Counted from the stretch's first letter, positions 1 through 9,490 are shown. The stretch: DNA of 51,963 nucleotides from Halobacteriales archaeon QS_5_70_15 (GCA_003022005.1 PXRQ01000054.1:1-51963), one strand, 5' to 3'. The notes: generated by a model from the letters alone, not told the origin. Translations and numbers: made by a program.

Positions 1-1430
1 AGCCGCTTGTCGTACCACCGGCCCGTCAGCAGCGGGTACCAGTAGTAGCTCGCCGCGATCATCAGGAACGGGATGATCCCCACGACGATGAGGTGGAAGT
101 GGCCGACGACGTAGTAGGTGCCGTGGTAGAGGATGTCGATCGGGACCACCGCGAGGAAGACGCCGGTGACCCCGCCGACGATGAACGTCCCGATGCCGCC
201 GACACAGAGGACGAGCGGTGCCGTCAGCCGGATGTCGCCCTCCCACATGGTGGTGATCCAGTTGAAGATCTTGATGGCGCTCGGGACGGCGATGGCGATG
301 GAGACGGCCATGAACGACGCCTTGACCCGGGGGTCGACGGCCGAGGTGAACATGTGGTGGGCCCAGACGCCGAAGCTCATCACCCCGAGTCCGAGCGTCG
401 AGTAGACGACGAACCTGAACCCGAACAGCCGCCGACCGACGAACTTCGGCAGGATGGTGCTCAACAGGCCGGTGGCGGGGAGGAAGAGGATGTACACCTC
501 CGGATGGCCCCAGAACCAGAACAGGTGCTGCCAGAGGATCGGGCCGCCCCCCTCGACGGCGAAGAAGGCCGTCCCGAAGTTCCGGTCGAGCAGCAGCATC
601 ACGATGGCCGACCCCAGCAGCGGGAACGCGAACAGCGCGAGCGTGCTCGTGACGAGCATGTTCCAGGTGAAGATGTCGAGGTTCGCCCAGCCCACGTCCT
701 CGGCCCGCTCGTACACCACGGTGGCGATGAAGTTGATCGCGCCGACGGTGGTCGCGACCCCGCTCAGGTGGAGGCCCAGCAGGAGCAGATCGATCTGCGG
801 GTTCGGCTGCTGGACCGACAGCGGCGCGTACAGCGTCCACCCGACGCTCACCTCCCGCAGCGTGAGGAAAAAGCGGATGGCGTCCTCGGGGAAGACCAGG
901 CTCAGCACCTGGCCGCTGACCTGGACCAGCAGGCCCATCCGTGCGAGCAGGAGCGCCGGCGGCAGCAGCCAGAAGCCGATAGCGTTCACCCGCGGGAACG
1001 CCATGTCCTCGGCACCGATCAGCAGCGGCAGGACGTAGTTGCCGATCCCGAAGAACACCGGGAGGACGAAGAAGATCAGCATCGTCAGCCCGTGCTGGGT
1101 GAACAGCGCGTTGTACGTCTCCGGCGTCCAGACGTCGGCCGGCGGGGTGAGCAGCTCGGTCCGGAGCATCATCGCGTCGACGCCGCCCCACAGGCCCGCG
1201 ACGGTCCCGAAGACGATGTAGAGGATGCCGATCTCCCGGTGGTTCGTGGTCGTCAGCCAGCGGAGTAGCTCCGACCTGAGCCGGCCGAGCTCGAGAACCA
1301 GCCCCTCGCGGATCGGGTAGCCGCCGTCGCTCTCCGCGCGAGCCCCGCGGCGCGAACGGAGCCACAGCAGCAGACAGCCGAGCGCGAGCGCGGCGAGAGC
1401 ACTCCCCTCGACGACGGCCCGGTCCATCAT
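1..1430 (-). CDS. coxA: Cytochrome c oxidase (haem-copper) subunit I, C-terminus cut by window edge
   Basis: Catalytic subunit of the terminal haem-copper oxidase of the aerobic respiratory chain; it reduces O2 and pumps protons in the cytoplasmic membrane. About 476 residues are in the window and the frame stays open to base 1. Visible landmarks are TTNHREIGILYI near the first core helix, the haem histidine in FTQHGLTM, the CuB/cross-link motif WGHPEVYI (His and Tyr), the WAHHMFTS histidine pair, and GHFHLIVVG, which carries the two haem ligands. I start at the ATG at 1430 (MMDRAV). An in-frame ATG at 1499 would add a non-hydrophobic stretch, and a TATA-like TTTTAT at 1511-1516 lies too close to it for a leaderless start. 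It is divergent from coxB. Confidence 0.93.
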   Translation of the reverse strand, partial: MMDRAVVEGSALAALALGCLLLWLRSRRGARAESDGGYPIREGLVLELGRLRSELLRWLTTTNHREIGILYIVFGTVAGLWGGVDAMMLRTELLTPPADVWTPETYNALFTQHGLTMLIFFVLPVFFGIGNYVLPLLIGAEDMAFPRVNAIGFWLLPPALLLARMGLLVQVSGQVLSLVFPEDAIRFFLTLREVSVGWTLYAPLSVQQPNPQIDLLLLGLHLSGVATTVGAINFIATVVYERAEDVGWANLDIFTWNMLVTSTLALFAFPLLGSAIVMLLLDRNFGTAFFAVEGGGPILWQHLFWFWGHPEVYILFLPATGLLSTILPKFVGRRLFGFRFVVYSTLGLGVMSFGVWAHHMFTSAVDPRVKASFMAVSIAIAVPSAIKIFNWITTMWEGDIRLTAPLVLCVGGIGTFIVGGVTGVFLAVVPIDILYHGTYYVVGHFHLIVVGIIPFLMIAASYYWYPLLTGRWYDKR

Positions 1431-1594
1431 CGCCCCGCACTCCTGACGGATGCGGTCACGACCGTCGAGTCGTCGGTACGCATTGGGACGTGCTGACATA
1501 CGGAGTGTTGATAAAACCACGCGACGGCGGCCGCCGCCCTCCCCGCGGCCCGACGGGGCTCGTACCGGGGCGCTCGCGGGGTGTGCCTGGACAA

Positions 1595-1602
1595 CTTATA
1601 TC
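1595..1602 (+). promoter_or_regulatory. TATA box for coxB
   Basis: CTTATATC lies about 28 bases ahead of the coxB ATG at 1627, the usual archaeal spacing for a transcript that is leaderless or nearly so. Confidence 0.6.
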
Positions 1603-1626
1603 ACACCCGGCGCGGAAACGCCGGTG

Positions 1627-2352
1627 ATGCGTCCCGCCCGCTGGCTCGTCCGGCTGTGTCTGATCGCCCTCGGCGCCGGCCTGCTCGCGGCGCCGGTCGC
1701 CGCGCAGTCGGTCAACCGGGCGGTCATCGACGACCTCAACGAACAGCTGCTCTACGTCGCGCTCCCGCTCACGCTGTTCGTCGAGCTCACCCTCGTCTAC
1801 GCGGTCTACCGCTTCCGGGACAACGACGACCCGAAGCCGACGGTCGACGACCCCGCCCTCGAGATAACCTGGACGGCGGCGACCGGCGTCATCCTCGTGT
1901 TCGTCGGCGTCTCGGCGTTCTTCGTGCTGTCGAACCCGTACCTCACCCCGGCAGCGGCAGGGGCGGCCGACCCCGGTGACGGGGGCGGTGCAGACGAGGT
2001 GGAGATCCGGGTGCTCGCCTACCAGTGGGGCTGGGAGTTCAGCTACCCCGAGGCGAACGTCACGACCACGTCCCGGCTGGTCCTCCCGGTCGACACCGAC
2101 GTCCGGTTCGTCCTCTCCTCGGCGGACGTCATCCACTCGCTGTACGTCCCGAAACTCGGCATCAAGCAGGACGTCTTCCCCGGCCACGAGACGGTCGCCC
2201 GGACCCACGCGACCGACACCGGCGAGTACCGGCTCTACTGTGCCGAACTCTGCGGCTCCGGCCACACGCGGATGCACGCGACGGTCGACGTGCGGAACGG
2301 GTCGGCGTACCGGTCGTGGCTGGAGCGACAGGAGGACGGGTCGGCCGGCTGA
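1627..2352 (+). CDS. coxB: Cytochrome c oxidase subunit II
   Basis: CuA-bearing subunit that accepts electrons and passes them to subunit I. The 241 residues comprise a hydrophobic export signal (about 1-26, ending APVAAQ), two membrane helices (about 40-60 and 78-103), and a cupredoxin-like domain outside the membrane. The CuA site is complete: a His in VIHSLYVP, then CAELCGSGH and the following Met in TRMHA. An upstream reading frame exists, but its residues are Arg/Pro-rich shadow sequence; the ATG at 1627 follows a good TATA box. It is divergent from coxA, so the two subunits are transcribed from separate promoters in the same 196-bp gap. Confidence 0.93.
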   Translation: MRPARWLVRLCLIALGAGLLAAPVAAQSVNRAVIDDLNEQLLYVALPLTLFVELTLVYAVYRFRDNDDPKPTVDDPALEITWTAATGVILVFVGVSAFFVLSNPYLTPAAAGAADPGDGGGADEVEIRVLAYQWGWEFSYPEANVTTTSRLVLPVDTDVRFVLSSADVIHSLYVPKLGIKQDVFPGHETVARTHATDTGEYRLYCAELCGSGHTRMHATVDVRNGSAYRSWLERQEDGSAG

Positions 2353-2458
2353 CCGGCCGGGACGGGTCGCCGGCTGACAGCCGGGCGGGTCCGGTCGACG
2401 GAGCGCGGAGGCGGCCTCGCGGTCCACGGAACGGATGACGCCGCCGAGACCGGTCCGA

Positions 2459-3720
2459 TCAGTCGATCGAGACGTCGACGGCCGCCCGCAACGCATCCAT
2501 GGTCGGCTCGATCTCGACGGCGGTTCCGACCGCGCTCTCGGTGTGGTCCGGCCACTTGACGCCGGCGCCGGTGCCGACACAGACGACCGAACCCCCCTCG
2601 TCGACGAGTCCGTCCTCCAGGGCGGGCTCGACCCCCGCCGCGGTGATGGCGCTGGACGGTTCCAGGAGCAGGCCGTCGCGGGCGGTCTCGCGGATCGACG
2701 CCTCGATGGCCGCCCGTTCGAGGCCGTAGGCGCTCCCGCCGGACTCCCGGATCGCGCGCAGCGCGTGATCGCCCGCGGTGGTGCCGCCCGCCGAGAGCGT
2801 GATCGGCTGTGGCCCCTCGCTTTCGCCGACCCGGTCGGTGCCGGACTCCAGGGCCTCCACGACCGGCGTCCGCTCCTCGGACTGGACGGCGACCATCTTC
2901 GGCGGATCGTCGATGGCGTCCAGGGCCGCGAGCTCCCGGAACCCCTTCCAGACACCGTAGAGGCCGTCGCCGGCGCCGATCCCCATGAGGACCACGTTCG
3001 GCACTTCGGCCTGCTCGACCAGCTCGAAGGCGATCGTCTTGTACGCCTCGTAGGAGTAGGGCAGCCCGATGTACGGCTCGGTCACGTTGACCGTCGGGTA
3101 CCAGCCGCGGTCGACCAGCTCGGCCAGGAGCGCGCCGCGCGCGTCGTACTCGGTGACGAGGGTCCCGGCACCGTGGGCGCGTATCTGCCGCCGGAGCGCC
3201 GCCTCCGTCTCGTGGGGCACCAGGACGATCACGGGGCCTCGATCCGCGCGGGCGGCGTAGGCGGCCGTGCTGGCGCCGTGATTGCCCGTGCTGGAGGTCG
3301 CGATCCGGCGCTCGCCGTCGGCGGGGCGGTTCGACACGAGCAGCGCGTTGAGCCGGTCCTTGTAGGACCAGGTCGGGTTCGTCGTCTCGTTCTTCACGAT
3401 CACGTCGACGCCGAGCCGGTCGGACTGTCGGGTCGCACGGACGGCGGGCGTACCCCCCTCTTCGAGCGTGACGGGGGTATCGGCGAGCAGCGGGAGCAGC
3501 TCGCGGTAGTCCCACATCGCCTCGGTCCGCCCGCCGCCGACCTCAGGGATCGCCGACGCGGGGATCGTCGCGGGATCGTACTCGACTTCGAGCCGGCCCG
3601 CCCGGCCGTCGGCCCGACAGTCCGGACAGCCGGTCGGGTAGCCCCCCGGTTCGTGGGCGGTGCCACAGGACTGACAGACGAGTTCGTGCTCCGTGCCCCG
3701 TCCTCGGCACGGTCCGTCAT
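2459..3720 (-). CDS. thrC: Threonine synthase (PLP-dependent), start region out of frame
   Basis: Converts O-phosphohomoserine to threonine. The N-terminus has a small zinc-ribbon-like region with CQSCGT and CPDC. The PLP lysine is in SYKDRLN, and the phosphate-binding TSSTGNHGAS and glycine-rich MGIGAGDG segments follow, giving about 420 residues in all. The natural start should be the ATG at 3720 (MTDRAEDG), since a TATA-like GTTATC lies about 20-25 bases upstream. That ATG is in a different frame from the body of the gene, so a one-base indel between about 3670 and 3715 is likely. The only in-frame start is a GTG at 3781, which would add an Arg-rich, non-haloarchaeal-looking leader. The family assignment is firm; the start is not. 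Confidence 0.85.
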
Positions 3721-3801
3721 ACCTCTTCTTCCCCGAGGATAACCGTCCCGTCCTACCCGGTCGTCGGCCGACGGGGTTCACGGCGCTCTCGTCACGGTTC
3801 C

Positions 3802-4572
3802 GTGGCGCTCGTCGGGAACCGTCCGCGCCAGCGTTCCGCCGTGTCGAAACCGAGTATCGGAACCGGTACCGGCCCGACTGTACGCGAACGACGGGGCACG
3901 GCAACGGTCCCGGAGCGGACAGCCCTTTGCCGGGATGGATCGGATCCGACGGACACGAGCGAGGACAGCACCGGGGAGCGGGCACCGTCCGAGCGGCCGC
4001 CGGACACGGATCCGGAAACCGATCCCGAGGACCCGCCGGACATGGGCGACCTGTTCGACGAACTCGAGGCGCTCGAGGCGGTCGCCGACACGCCGGAGGA
4101 GCGCGAGCGCGTCCAGGAGACCAAGCGGATGATGCTGCGCGTCCAGCGGGGGACGCTCGGCCGTGTCATCAGCGGGTTCGACCGGGCCGACGCCGCCGAG
4201 TCCCTGCTCGGGAGCCTCCTGTTCGGCATCCCGATGTTCGTCGGGGGCGGCACCGGCGAGGTCGGAGCGTTCGTCGCCACCCGCCCGCTCTACTTCGTCG
4301 GCACGCTCGCGTTCGCGCTGGGGGCGGTCGTCGGTATCCTCTACGTGGCCGAGTTCCAGGACGTCCGGGTGCGGGACCCGGTCCTCGGGATCATCCCCCG
4401 CAAACTGCTCGGCGTGGCCCTCGTCCCGGCGCTCACCGCAGTGGTCATGACGACCGCGTGGGGGCGGGTCGACTGGGCCGCACAGCCCTGGGTGTCGGTC
4501 TGTGACGCCACCGTGGCGTTCGTCCCGGTGGCCATCGGCTCGGCGCTCGGCGACATCCTCCCCGGATCGTAG
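3802..4572 (+). CDS. DUF2391-type integral membrane protein
   Basis: A predicted polytopic membrane protein of unknown function that resembles the DUF2391/TIGR02587 group. The N-terminal part (about residues 45-80) is acidic and Pro/Thr-rich, followed by an amphipathic segment beginning MGDLFDELEALEAV. Four or five hydrophobic helices follow from about residue 140 (ESLLGSLLFGIPMFVGGG onward to the end). The start is uncertain: GTG at 3802 and GTG at 3841 both fit, and an ATG at 4042 would remove the acidic region, which by composition looks coded. It is divergent from thrC, and a 5' overlap with the long thrC alternative would arise if the 3781 GTG were used. Confidence 0.6.
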   Translation: MALVGNRPRQRSAVSKPSIGTGTGPTVRERRGTATVPERTALCRDGSDPTDTSEDSTGERAPSERPPDTDPETDPEDPPDMGDLFDELEALEAVADTPEERERVQETKRMMLRVQRGTLGRVISGFDRADAAESLLGSLLFGIPMFVGGGTGEVGAFVATRPLYFVGTLAFALGAVVGILYVAEFQDVRVRDPVLGIIPRKLLGVALVPALTAVVMTTAWGRVDWAAQPWVSVCDATVAFVPVAIGSALGDILPGS

Positions 4573-4662
4573 TGGCCGTCCCGCCCGGTCCGACGGGTCC
4601 ACGGGCCGGACGGGACCGAACCACCGTGGCCCCCCTGCCGTGTCAGGCGGTGTTTGAGAAGG

Positions 4663-4670
4663 GTTAAATG
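4663..4670 (+). promoter_or_regulatory. TATA box for the zinc-finger / aEF-1B pair
   Basis: GTTAAATG sits about 25-30 bases ahead of the ATG at 4693, which suggests a leaderless transcript carrying both small genes. Confidence 0.55.
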
Positions 4671-4692
4671 CCGCCCGGGACTCACCTGGGAC

Positions 4693-4872
4693 ATGAGCGA
4701 GAGCCAGCAGCACGGCACCCGCAAGTGCGTGTCGTGCGGGATCAACATCTCCGGCACGAACGCCGCCCGGTTCAAGTGTCCCGACTGCGGGCACCTCGTT
4801 TTCCGGTGTTCGACCTGCCGCAAGCAGAGCAACCTCTACGAGTGCCCCGAGTGCGGGTTCACCGGTCCCTAG
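4693..4872 (+). CDS. Zinc-finger microprotein (HVO_2753-like)
   Basis: 59 residues containing four CPxCG-type zinc knuckles: CVSCG, CPDCG, CSTC and CPECG, enough for two zinc sites. It resembles HVO_2753 of Haloferax volcanii, a small zinc-finger protein that has been linked to swarming and biofilm formation. The start is the ATG at 4693, set by the TATA box at 4663. It lies four bases ahead of the aEF-1B gene, so the two are almost certainly one transcript, which hints at a translation-related role. The function here is inferred. Confidence 0.85.
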   Translation: MSESQQHGTRKCVSCGINISGTNAARFKCPDCGHLVFRCSTCRKQSNLYECPECGFTGP

Positions 4873-4876
4873 AACG

Positions 4877-5143
4877 ATGGGCAAGGTAGCCGCACGACTC
4901 AAGGTGATGCCGCAGAGCCCCGAGATCGACCTGGACGCGCTCCAGGAGCGACTCGAGAACTCCCTCCCCGAGGGCGCGAAGATCTCCCGCGTGGACCGCG
5001 ACGACGTGGCGTTCGGCCTCGTCGCGCTGCTCCCGACGGTCATCGTCCCGGACGACGCCGGCGGGAGCGACGCCGTCGAGGAGGCGTTCGCGCAGGTCGA
5101 GGGCGTCGAGTCGGTCAAGGTCGACCAGGTCGGCCGTATCTGA
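4877..5143 (+). CDS. ef1b: Translation elongation factor 1-beta (aEF-1B)
   Basis: 88 residues, the normal archaeal length. aEF-1B is the guanine-nucleotide exchange factor that recharges aEF-1A with GTP during elongation. It starts [12 protein letters not shown], has the conserved [10 protein letters not shown] strand and ends [12 protein letters not shown]. It forms an operon with the zinc-finger microprotein just upstream. Confidence 0.93.
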   Translation: MGKVAARLKVMPQSPEIDLDALQERLENSLPEGAKISRVDRDDVAFGLVALLPTVIVPDDAGGSDAVEEAFAQVEGVESVKVDQVGRI

Positions 5144-5281
5144 ACCGGCACGCGGCCGTCTCCGGTCCCCCGTTCTACGCTTTCGGCCACTCGCCAGCGA
5201 CCGCCGTGACCGGAGGAGCCGCCCGCGGGCCGATGGCGTGACCCGCGACCGCCCCCGAGACCCGAATCGCCTTTCGCACTC

Positions 5282-5288
5282 TTTATAA
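5282..5288 (+). promoter_or_regulatory. TATA box for rpl21e-rpoF
   Basis: TTTATAA about 30 bases ahead of the L21e ATG at 5317; a near-consensus archaeal TATA box. Confidence 0.65.
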
Positions 5289-5316
5289 CCCGCTACCGAC
5301 AACGGGGCGCAAGACA

Positions 5317-5607
5317 ATGCCGAGCTCGAACGGGCCACTCGAGGGGACGCGGAACAAGCTACGGAACAAGCCCCGCGACCGGGGGAGGTCCCCGCCACAG
5401 CGGGCCATCCAGGAGTACGAGGAGGGCGAGAAGGTCCACCTCAGTATCGACCCGAGCGTTCCGAAGGGCCGGTTCCACCCACGGTTCAACGGCCACACCG
5501 GCGAGGTCGTCGGCAAGCAGGGCCGGTCGTTCAAGGTCCGCATCACCGACGGGGGCAAGCCGAAGACGCTGATCGCGGCCCCCGCACACCTCAGCCGGCA
5601 GGAATGA
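5317..5607 (+). CDS. rpl21e: 50S ribosomal protein L21e
   Basis: 96 residues, typical of haloarchaeal L21e. The N-terminus is basic ([12 protein letters not shown]), the middle holds [20 protein letters not shown], and the Tudor/KOW-like segment [16 protein letters not shown] follows. It is the first gene of a conserved archaeal cluster (L21e, Rpo4, DUF655, KsgA), and its stop overlaps the rpoF start by four bases (ATGA). Confidence 0.95.
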   Translation: MPSSNGPLEGTRNKLRNKPRDRGRSPPQRAIQEYEEGEKVHLSIDPSVPKGRFHPRFNGHTGEVVGKQGRSFKVRITDGGKPKTLIAAPAHLSRQE

Positions 5608-5960
5608 CGATCTTCAAGGAGATCGTCGACCAGGAGTACCTCACCACCGCGGAGGCCAAGGAGATACTGGCGGGCATCGAGGCCGAGCGCACGCTCGACG
5701 AGGACCGCGAGATGCGCTACGAACTCGCGCGGGCCATCGAGCACGTCAACCGGTTCGCGGAGCTCTCGGCCGAGGACGCGCGGGCGCTCGTCGAGGAGCT
5801 TCGCGAGCACGAGAAGGTCGACGAGTCGACCGCGCACAAGATCGCCGACCTGCTCCCGCGGGACCGCGACGAGCTCCGCTCGGTGTACGCTCAGCAGCGG
5901 TACTCCCTCGACGGCGAGGAGCTGGACGAGATCCTCAACACCGTCGCGAAGTACGTCTGA
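5604..5960 (+). CDS. rpoF: DNA-directed RNA polymerase subunit Rpo4 (F)
   Basis: 118 residues, homologous to eukaryotic Rpb4. With Rpo7 it forms the stalk of archaeal RNA polymerase that contacts emerging RNA. Recognisable features are the N-terminal [12 protein letters not shown], the helical middle, and the HRDC-like C-terminus with [19 protein letters not shown]. It is translationally coupled to rpl21e through a four-base overlap. Confidence 0.93.
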   Translation: MTIFKEIVDQEYLTTAEAKEILAGIEAERTLDEDREMRYELARAIEHVNRFAELSAEDARALVEELREHEKVDESTAHKIADLLPRDRDELRSVYAQQRYSLDGEELDEILNTVAKYV

Positions 5961-6170
5961 TGCGGTCGCGCGGAGCCCGTTGCCGAAGCTGGCCGGCCGA
6001 GTGCGGCGTTCGCCGGTAAACCGTAACCCGCGACCGTCTGGTCGGCGGGACCGCAGGGACGGTCGCATCTCTCGGGGGCCGTTCGGCCGCCCCTGACGCG
6101 CGGAGCCGACCGTCGGCGGGGGTCTCCTCCGGCGGGCCGGACGGTCCGGGCACTGGTCCCCGGCGGGTCG

Positions 6171-6178
6171 TTTTAATA
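6171..6178 (+). promoter_or_regulatory. TATA box for the DUF655 gene
   Basis: TTTTAATA about 25-30 bases ahead of the ATG at 6202. Confidence 0.6.
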
Positions 6179-6201
6179 CGCTGTGGTCCTACCGTCGTGA
6201 C

Positions 6202-6810
6202 ATGACCGAACGCGGGTCCGAGAGCGCCGAGGCCGACGCCGCAGGCGACGGCGAGGCGCCGACGACCGCCGTCGTCCTGGACCTCCTGCCCAACGGTCGG
6301 CCGGACGACGACAGGCCGGCCTACCAGAAGTCCCCGGTCGCGTACGCCCTCGGCGAAGCGGAGTTCGGGCTCTACGAGCTCACCCTCGAGGACGACTCCG
6401 GGATCAGTATCGGGGACACCGTGGCGGTGGACACGCCCGGCGAGGCCGTCCGGCGGGTCCGGAGCGTGGACCTCGACGGCCTGACGAGCGCCGCTCGCTC
6501 CGAACTCGAGTACGCCGTCAACGACGTCATCGACCGGAACGAGCGCCGCTTCGTCGACTTCTACAACGACGCCCAGGCCATCACGACCCGGCTGCACGCG
6601 CTGAACCTCCTCCCGGGGATCGGGAAGAAGCTCCGGAACAACGTCCTCGACGAGCGCAAGCGCGGCCCGTTCGAGTCGTTCGAGGACCTCTCCGAACGAG
6701 TTTCCGGTCTCCACCGGCCACGCGAGGTGCTCGTCGAACGCATCATGGAGGAGCTCCGGAAGGAGGACCTGAAGTACCGGATCTTCGCCCGCCGGTCCGA
6801 GGGCGCCTGA
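6202..6810 (+). CDS. DUF655 family nucleic-acid-binding protein
   Basis: 202 residues. DUF655 proteins have an OB-like N-terminal half and a helix-hairpin-helix C-terminal half. Here the HhH is visible as LNLLPGIGKKLRNNVLDERK (about 132-152), followed by FESFEDLSERV. An acidic 25-residue N-terminal lead is typical of haloarchaea. Its position between Rpo4 and KsgA is conserved across archaea and points to an RNA or ribosome-biogenesis role, but no reaction is known. Confidence 0.88.
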   Translation: MTERGSESAEADAAGDGEAPTTAVVLDLLPNGRPDDDRPAYQKSPVAYALGEAEFGLYELTLEDDSGISIGDTVAVDTPGEAVRRVRSVDLDGLTSAARSELEYAVNDVIDRNERRFVDFYNDAQAITTRLHALNLLPGIGKKLRNNVLDERKRGPFESFEDLSERVSGLHRPREVLVERIMEELRKEDLKYRIFARRSEGA

Positions 6811-6881
6811 GACGGACGGTTGTAACACCGCGGCAGGAACGGGGGGTTCTTATCCGCGGGTCCGGTAGTCCCGCAGAGCGA

Positions 6882-7748
6882 ATGAGTGACGAGCGAACGG
6901 CCCGGCGCGACCCCGACGCACTGCTCCGGCGGGCTGGCGTCCGGGGGGACCCGGACCGCGACCAGCACTTTCTCGTCGACGACCGGGTACTCGACCGGCT
7001 CGTCGGCTACCTTCCGGACGGAACGGACCTCGATCACCTCCTCGAGATCGGCGGGGGCACGGGGGCGCTGACCGACCGCCTGCTGGCCGTCGCCGGCCGG
7101 GTGACCGTCGTGGAGCGCGACCCCGCGCTGGCGGGGTTCCTCCGCGAGGAGTTCGCCGAGGAGCGCTCGGCGGGTCGGCTCGAGGTGCTCGAGGGCGACG
7201 CCCTCGAGGTCGACCTCCCCGAGTTCACCGCGAGCGTCTCGAACCTCCCGTACGGCGCCTCCTCGGAGATCTGCTTCCGGCTGCTCCCCGAGCGGCGGCC
7301 GCTGGTGCTGATGCTCCAGCGGGAGTTCGCCGAACGGATGGCCGCCGAGCCCGGGATCCCGGAGTACGGCCGGCTGTCGGTGACGGCGGGCCACTACGCC
7401 GACGTGGAGGTCGTCGAGCCCGTGCCGCCGGAGGCGTTCGATCCCGCGCCGGCCGTCGAGAGCGCCGCGGTGCGGTGTGCGCCCCGTGACCCGGAGTACG
7501 ACCTTCCGGACGAGACGCTGTTCATGGACCTCGTGAAGGCGTGTTTCACCCAGCGTCGCAAGACGATGCGCAACGCGGTCCGGAACACGGTCCACATCTC
7601 GGGGCTGGCCGACGCCGACGCCGGCGCCGACGCGGTCGTGGCCGCGGCCGGCGAGGAGCTGATGGGCAAGCGCGCGGGGGACGTGACGCCCGCGGAGTTC
7701 GCCCGGCTCGCCCGGCTGGCGGCGGACGTGGGGGGGGGCGACGCGTGA
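6882..7748 (+). CDS. rsmA: 16S rRNA dimethyladenosine transferase KsgA/Dim1
   Basis: Dimethylates the two adjacent adenines of the 3'-terminal helix of 16S rRNA late in small-subunit assembly. The 288 residues include DQHFLVDD near the N-terminus, SAM motif I as EIGGGTGALTD (about 47-57) and the catalytic NLPY (about 120). CFTQRRKTMRNAV near the C-terminus is a family signature. A TATA-like TTCTTATCC at 6847-6855 precedes it. Its stop overlaps the MscS GTG start. Confidence 0.95.
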   Translation: MSDERTARRDPDALLRRAGVRGDPDRDQHFLVDDRVLDRLVGYLPDGTDLDHLLEIGGGTGALTDRLLAVAGRVTVVERDPALAGFLREEFAEERSAGRLEVLEGDALEVDLPEFTASVSNLPYGASSEICFRLLPERRPLVLMLQREFAERMAAEPGIPEYGRLSVTAGHYADVEVVEPVPPEAFDPAPAVESAAVRCAPRDPEYDLPDETLFMDLVKACFTQRRKTMRNAVRNTVHISGLADADAGADAVVAAAGEELMGKRAGDVTPAEFARLARLAADVGGGDA

Positions 7749-8914
7749 GCGTGTCGTGGGTCGTCGGGGCGCTCGCCGGACCCGACTGGGGGACCCGCGC
7801 CCTCGTCTCGGTCGGCGCCGGACTGCTGTTCGTGACGCTGCTCGCGGGGATGTACCTGCTCGGCGGGCCGCTGAAGCGCCGGCTCGGCGACGACGTCGCC
7901 GAGGCGGTCCAGTCGGTGACCGTCACCGTCGCTGGCATCGCCGTCGCCGGACTGCTCGCGACCGTCTGGGACCTCGGGGACGAGATCGGCGGGGCGCTGG
8001 GCGTCGTCGCGTTCGACGGCCGGAGCGCCGCGCTCGTGATGATCTCGCTGATCGTCTTCGGGATCGCGTACACGCTGACCCGCATCACCAAGCGGGTGAT
8101 CAAGCGCCAGTCACGGCGGGACGCCATCACCGCCCACCAGCGCGAGGTGGGCCACCACGTCGTCCAGGTGCTCGTGTTCGTCCCCGCGGTGCTGTTCGTG
8201 ATGGCGCTGTGGGGGGTGGAACCGGGCAACCTCCTCATCGGTGCCGGCGCCATCGGCGTGATCGTCGGGCTCGCCGCCCGACAGACCCTCGGCGCGATAC
8301 TCGCCGGGTTCGTCCTCCTGTTCGCGCGGCCATTTGAAATCGGCGACTGGGTCGTCGTCGACGACGAGGAAGGGATCGTCACCGACGTCTCCGTGTTCAA
8401 CACCGAGATACGCACGTTCGACAACGAGCACGTCCTCATCCCGAACGACGGGGTGACGTCGACCGAGATCATCAACCGCTCGCGGTACGACTGGCTCCGG
8501 GTGCAGGTCGACGTCGGCGTCGACTACGGGGCCGACCCCGGGGAGGCGGCCCGGATCGCCGAGGAGGCCATGGCCGACTGCGAGGAACTGCCCGACGACC
8601 CCGCGCCGGACGTCGTCCTCTCGGAGTTCTCGGACTCGGCGGTCGTGTTGACCTGCCGGTTCTGGATCCGCGACACCACCATCTCCCGGAAGTGGGAGGC
8701 ACAGAACGCGGCCATCGAGGCGGTGAAGGCGGCGTTCGAACGCGGGGGCGTCGTGATACCGTTCCCCCAGCGGACCGTCTCGAACCGGGGCGGGACCCGG
8801 TCCCCGGCGCCGCCGACCCGGGAGACCGGTCCCGCCGGGATCGACGGACGCGCCGGCGAGGACGAGCGCGACCGGGCCGACGGGAGCGACACCGACGGTG
8901 AGGGGTCCCCGTGA
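7745..8914 (+). CDS. mscS: Small-conductance mechanosensitive channel (MscS family)
   Basis: 389 residues. Two or three N-terminal membrane helices precede the pore-lining TM3 (GAGAIGVIVGLAARQTLGAILAG), then the beta domain with FARPFEIGDWV and the NTEIRTFDN/VLIPN segment, which are MscS hallmarks. It releases solutes on hypo-osmotic shock, a real danger for a halophile. I choose the GTG at 7745 because it overlaps the ksgA stop; anything upstream is out-of-frame shadow. The last 60 residues are a disordered acidic tail. A second MscS paralogue lies at 40.9 kb. Confidence 0.9.
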   Translation: MSVSWVVGALAGPDWGTRALVSVGAGLLFVTLLAGMYLLGGPLKRRLGDDVAEAVQSVTVTVAGIAVAGLLATVWDLGDEIGGALGVVAFDGRSAALVMISLIVFGIAYTLTRITKRVIKRQSRRDAITAHQREVGHHVVQVLVFVPAVLFVMALWGVEPGNLLIGAGAIGVIVGLAARQTLGAILAGFVLLFARPFEIGDWVVVDDEEGIVTDVSVFNTEIRTFDNEHVLIPNDGVTSTEIINRSRYDWLRVQVDVGVDYGADPGEAARIAEEAMADCEELPDDPAPDVVLSEFSDSAVVLTCRFWIRDTTISRKWEAQNAAIEAVKAAFERGGVVIPFPQRTVSNRGGTRSPAPPTRETGPAGIDGRAGEDERDRADGSDTDGEGSP

Positions 8915-9401
8915 CGGACCTCGCCGAGCGACGCGACGTCGAGACGCGGGTGTACGAGGCGGCCGAGGACTCCCACCTCCTGGCCCGCGCCGCCGTCGAG
9001 CGGGTCGGGTCCGACGACCTCGTCCTCGACGTCGGCACCGGTTCGCGGGCGTGGAGGCCGTCCGCGCGGACCTCGTCGCCTCGTTCCGCGACGGGACGTT
9101 CGACTGGGTCCTGTTCAACCCCCCGTACCTCCCGACCGCCGAGGAGGACGAACGGGACGGCTGGATGGAGCGGGCACTATCGGGCGGCGAGTCCGGCCGC
9201 GAGGTGGTCGACCCGTTCCTGGATTCGGTCCGTCGGGTGCTCGCCCCCGACGGCCGGGTGCTGCTGCTCGTCTCCTCGCTCACCGGCGTCGACGCCGTTC
9301 GCGACCGCGCCCGGGCGAACGGGCTAACGACCCGGGAGGTGTCGGCGGAATCGTTCCCGTTCGAGCGGCTGGTGGTCCTCTCGCTCCGGCCGACGGGGTA
9401 G
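8911..9401 (+). pseudogene. HemK2/PrmC-type protein methyltransferase, internally deleted and frameshifted as given
   Basis: Class I SAM methyltransferase of the HemK2/Mtq2 kind, which methylates the glutamine of release factor aRF1. The start is the GTG at 8911, overlapping the mscS stop. The first frame reads through motif I (DVGTGS, near 9040). The frame then changes, and the second frame gives VEAVRADL, the catalytic FNPPYLPT and the rest of the fold to the stop at 9401. Roughly 30 residues (end of motif I and motif II) are missing, and the total is about 163 instead of nearly 200. The flanks are well preserved, so an assembly or sequencing deletion is likelier than true decay. Confidence 0.75.
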
Positions 9402-9481
9402 CGCCGTGGATCGCGCGTGACCCCCGAGCATGGCCCTCCCTGCCGACCATCAATTACCATAGCGCATAATAGGATGTAGAA

Positions 9482-9490
9482 ATTATTAAA
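9482..9490 (+). promoter_or_regulatory. TATA box for the methionine synthase pair
   Basis: ATTATTAAA about 25-30 bases ahead of the ATG at 9515, inside an unusually AT-rich 50-base patch (9450-9490) that may also hold a regulator site. Confidence 0.6.

Noticed and set aside
93..1268. Long plus-strand open frame opposite the oxidase gene
   Set aside because: Arg/Asp/Gly-rich shadow; the minus strand codes for a full set of oxidase subunit I motifs.
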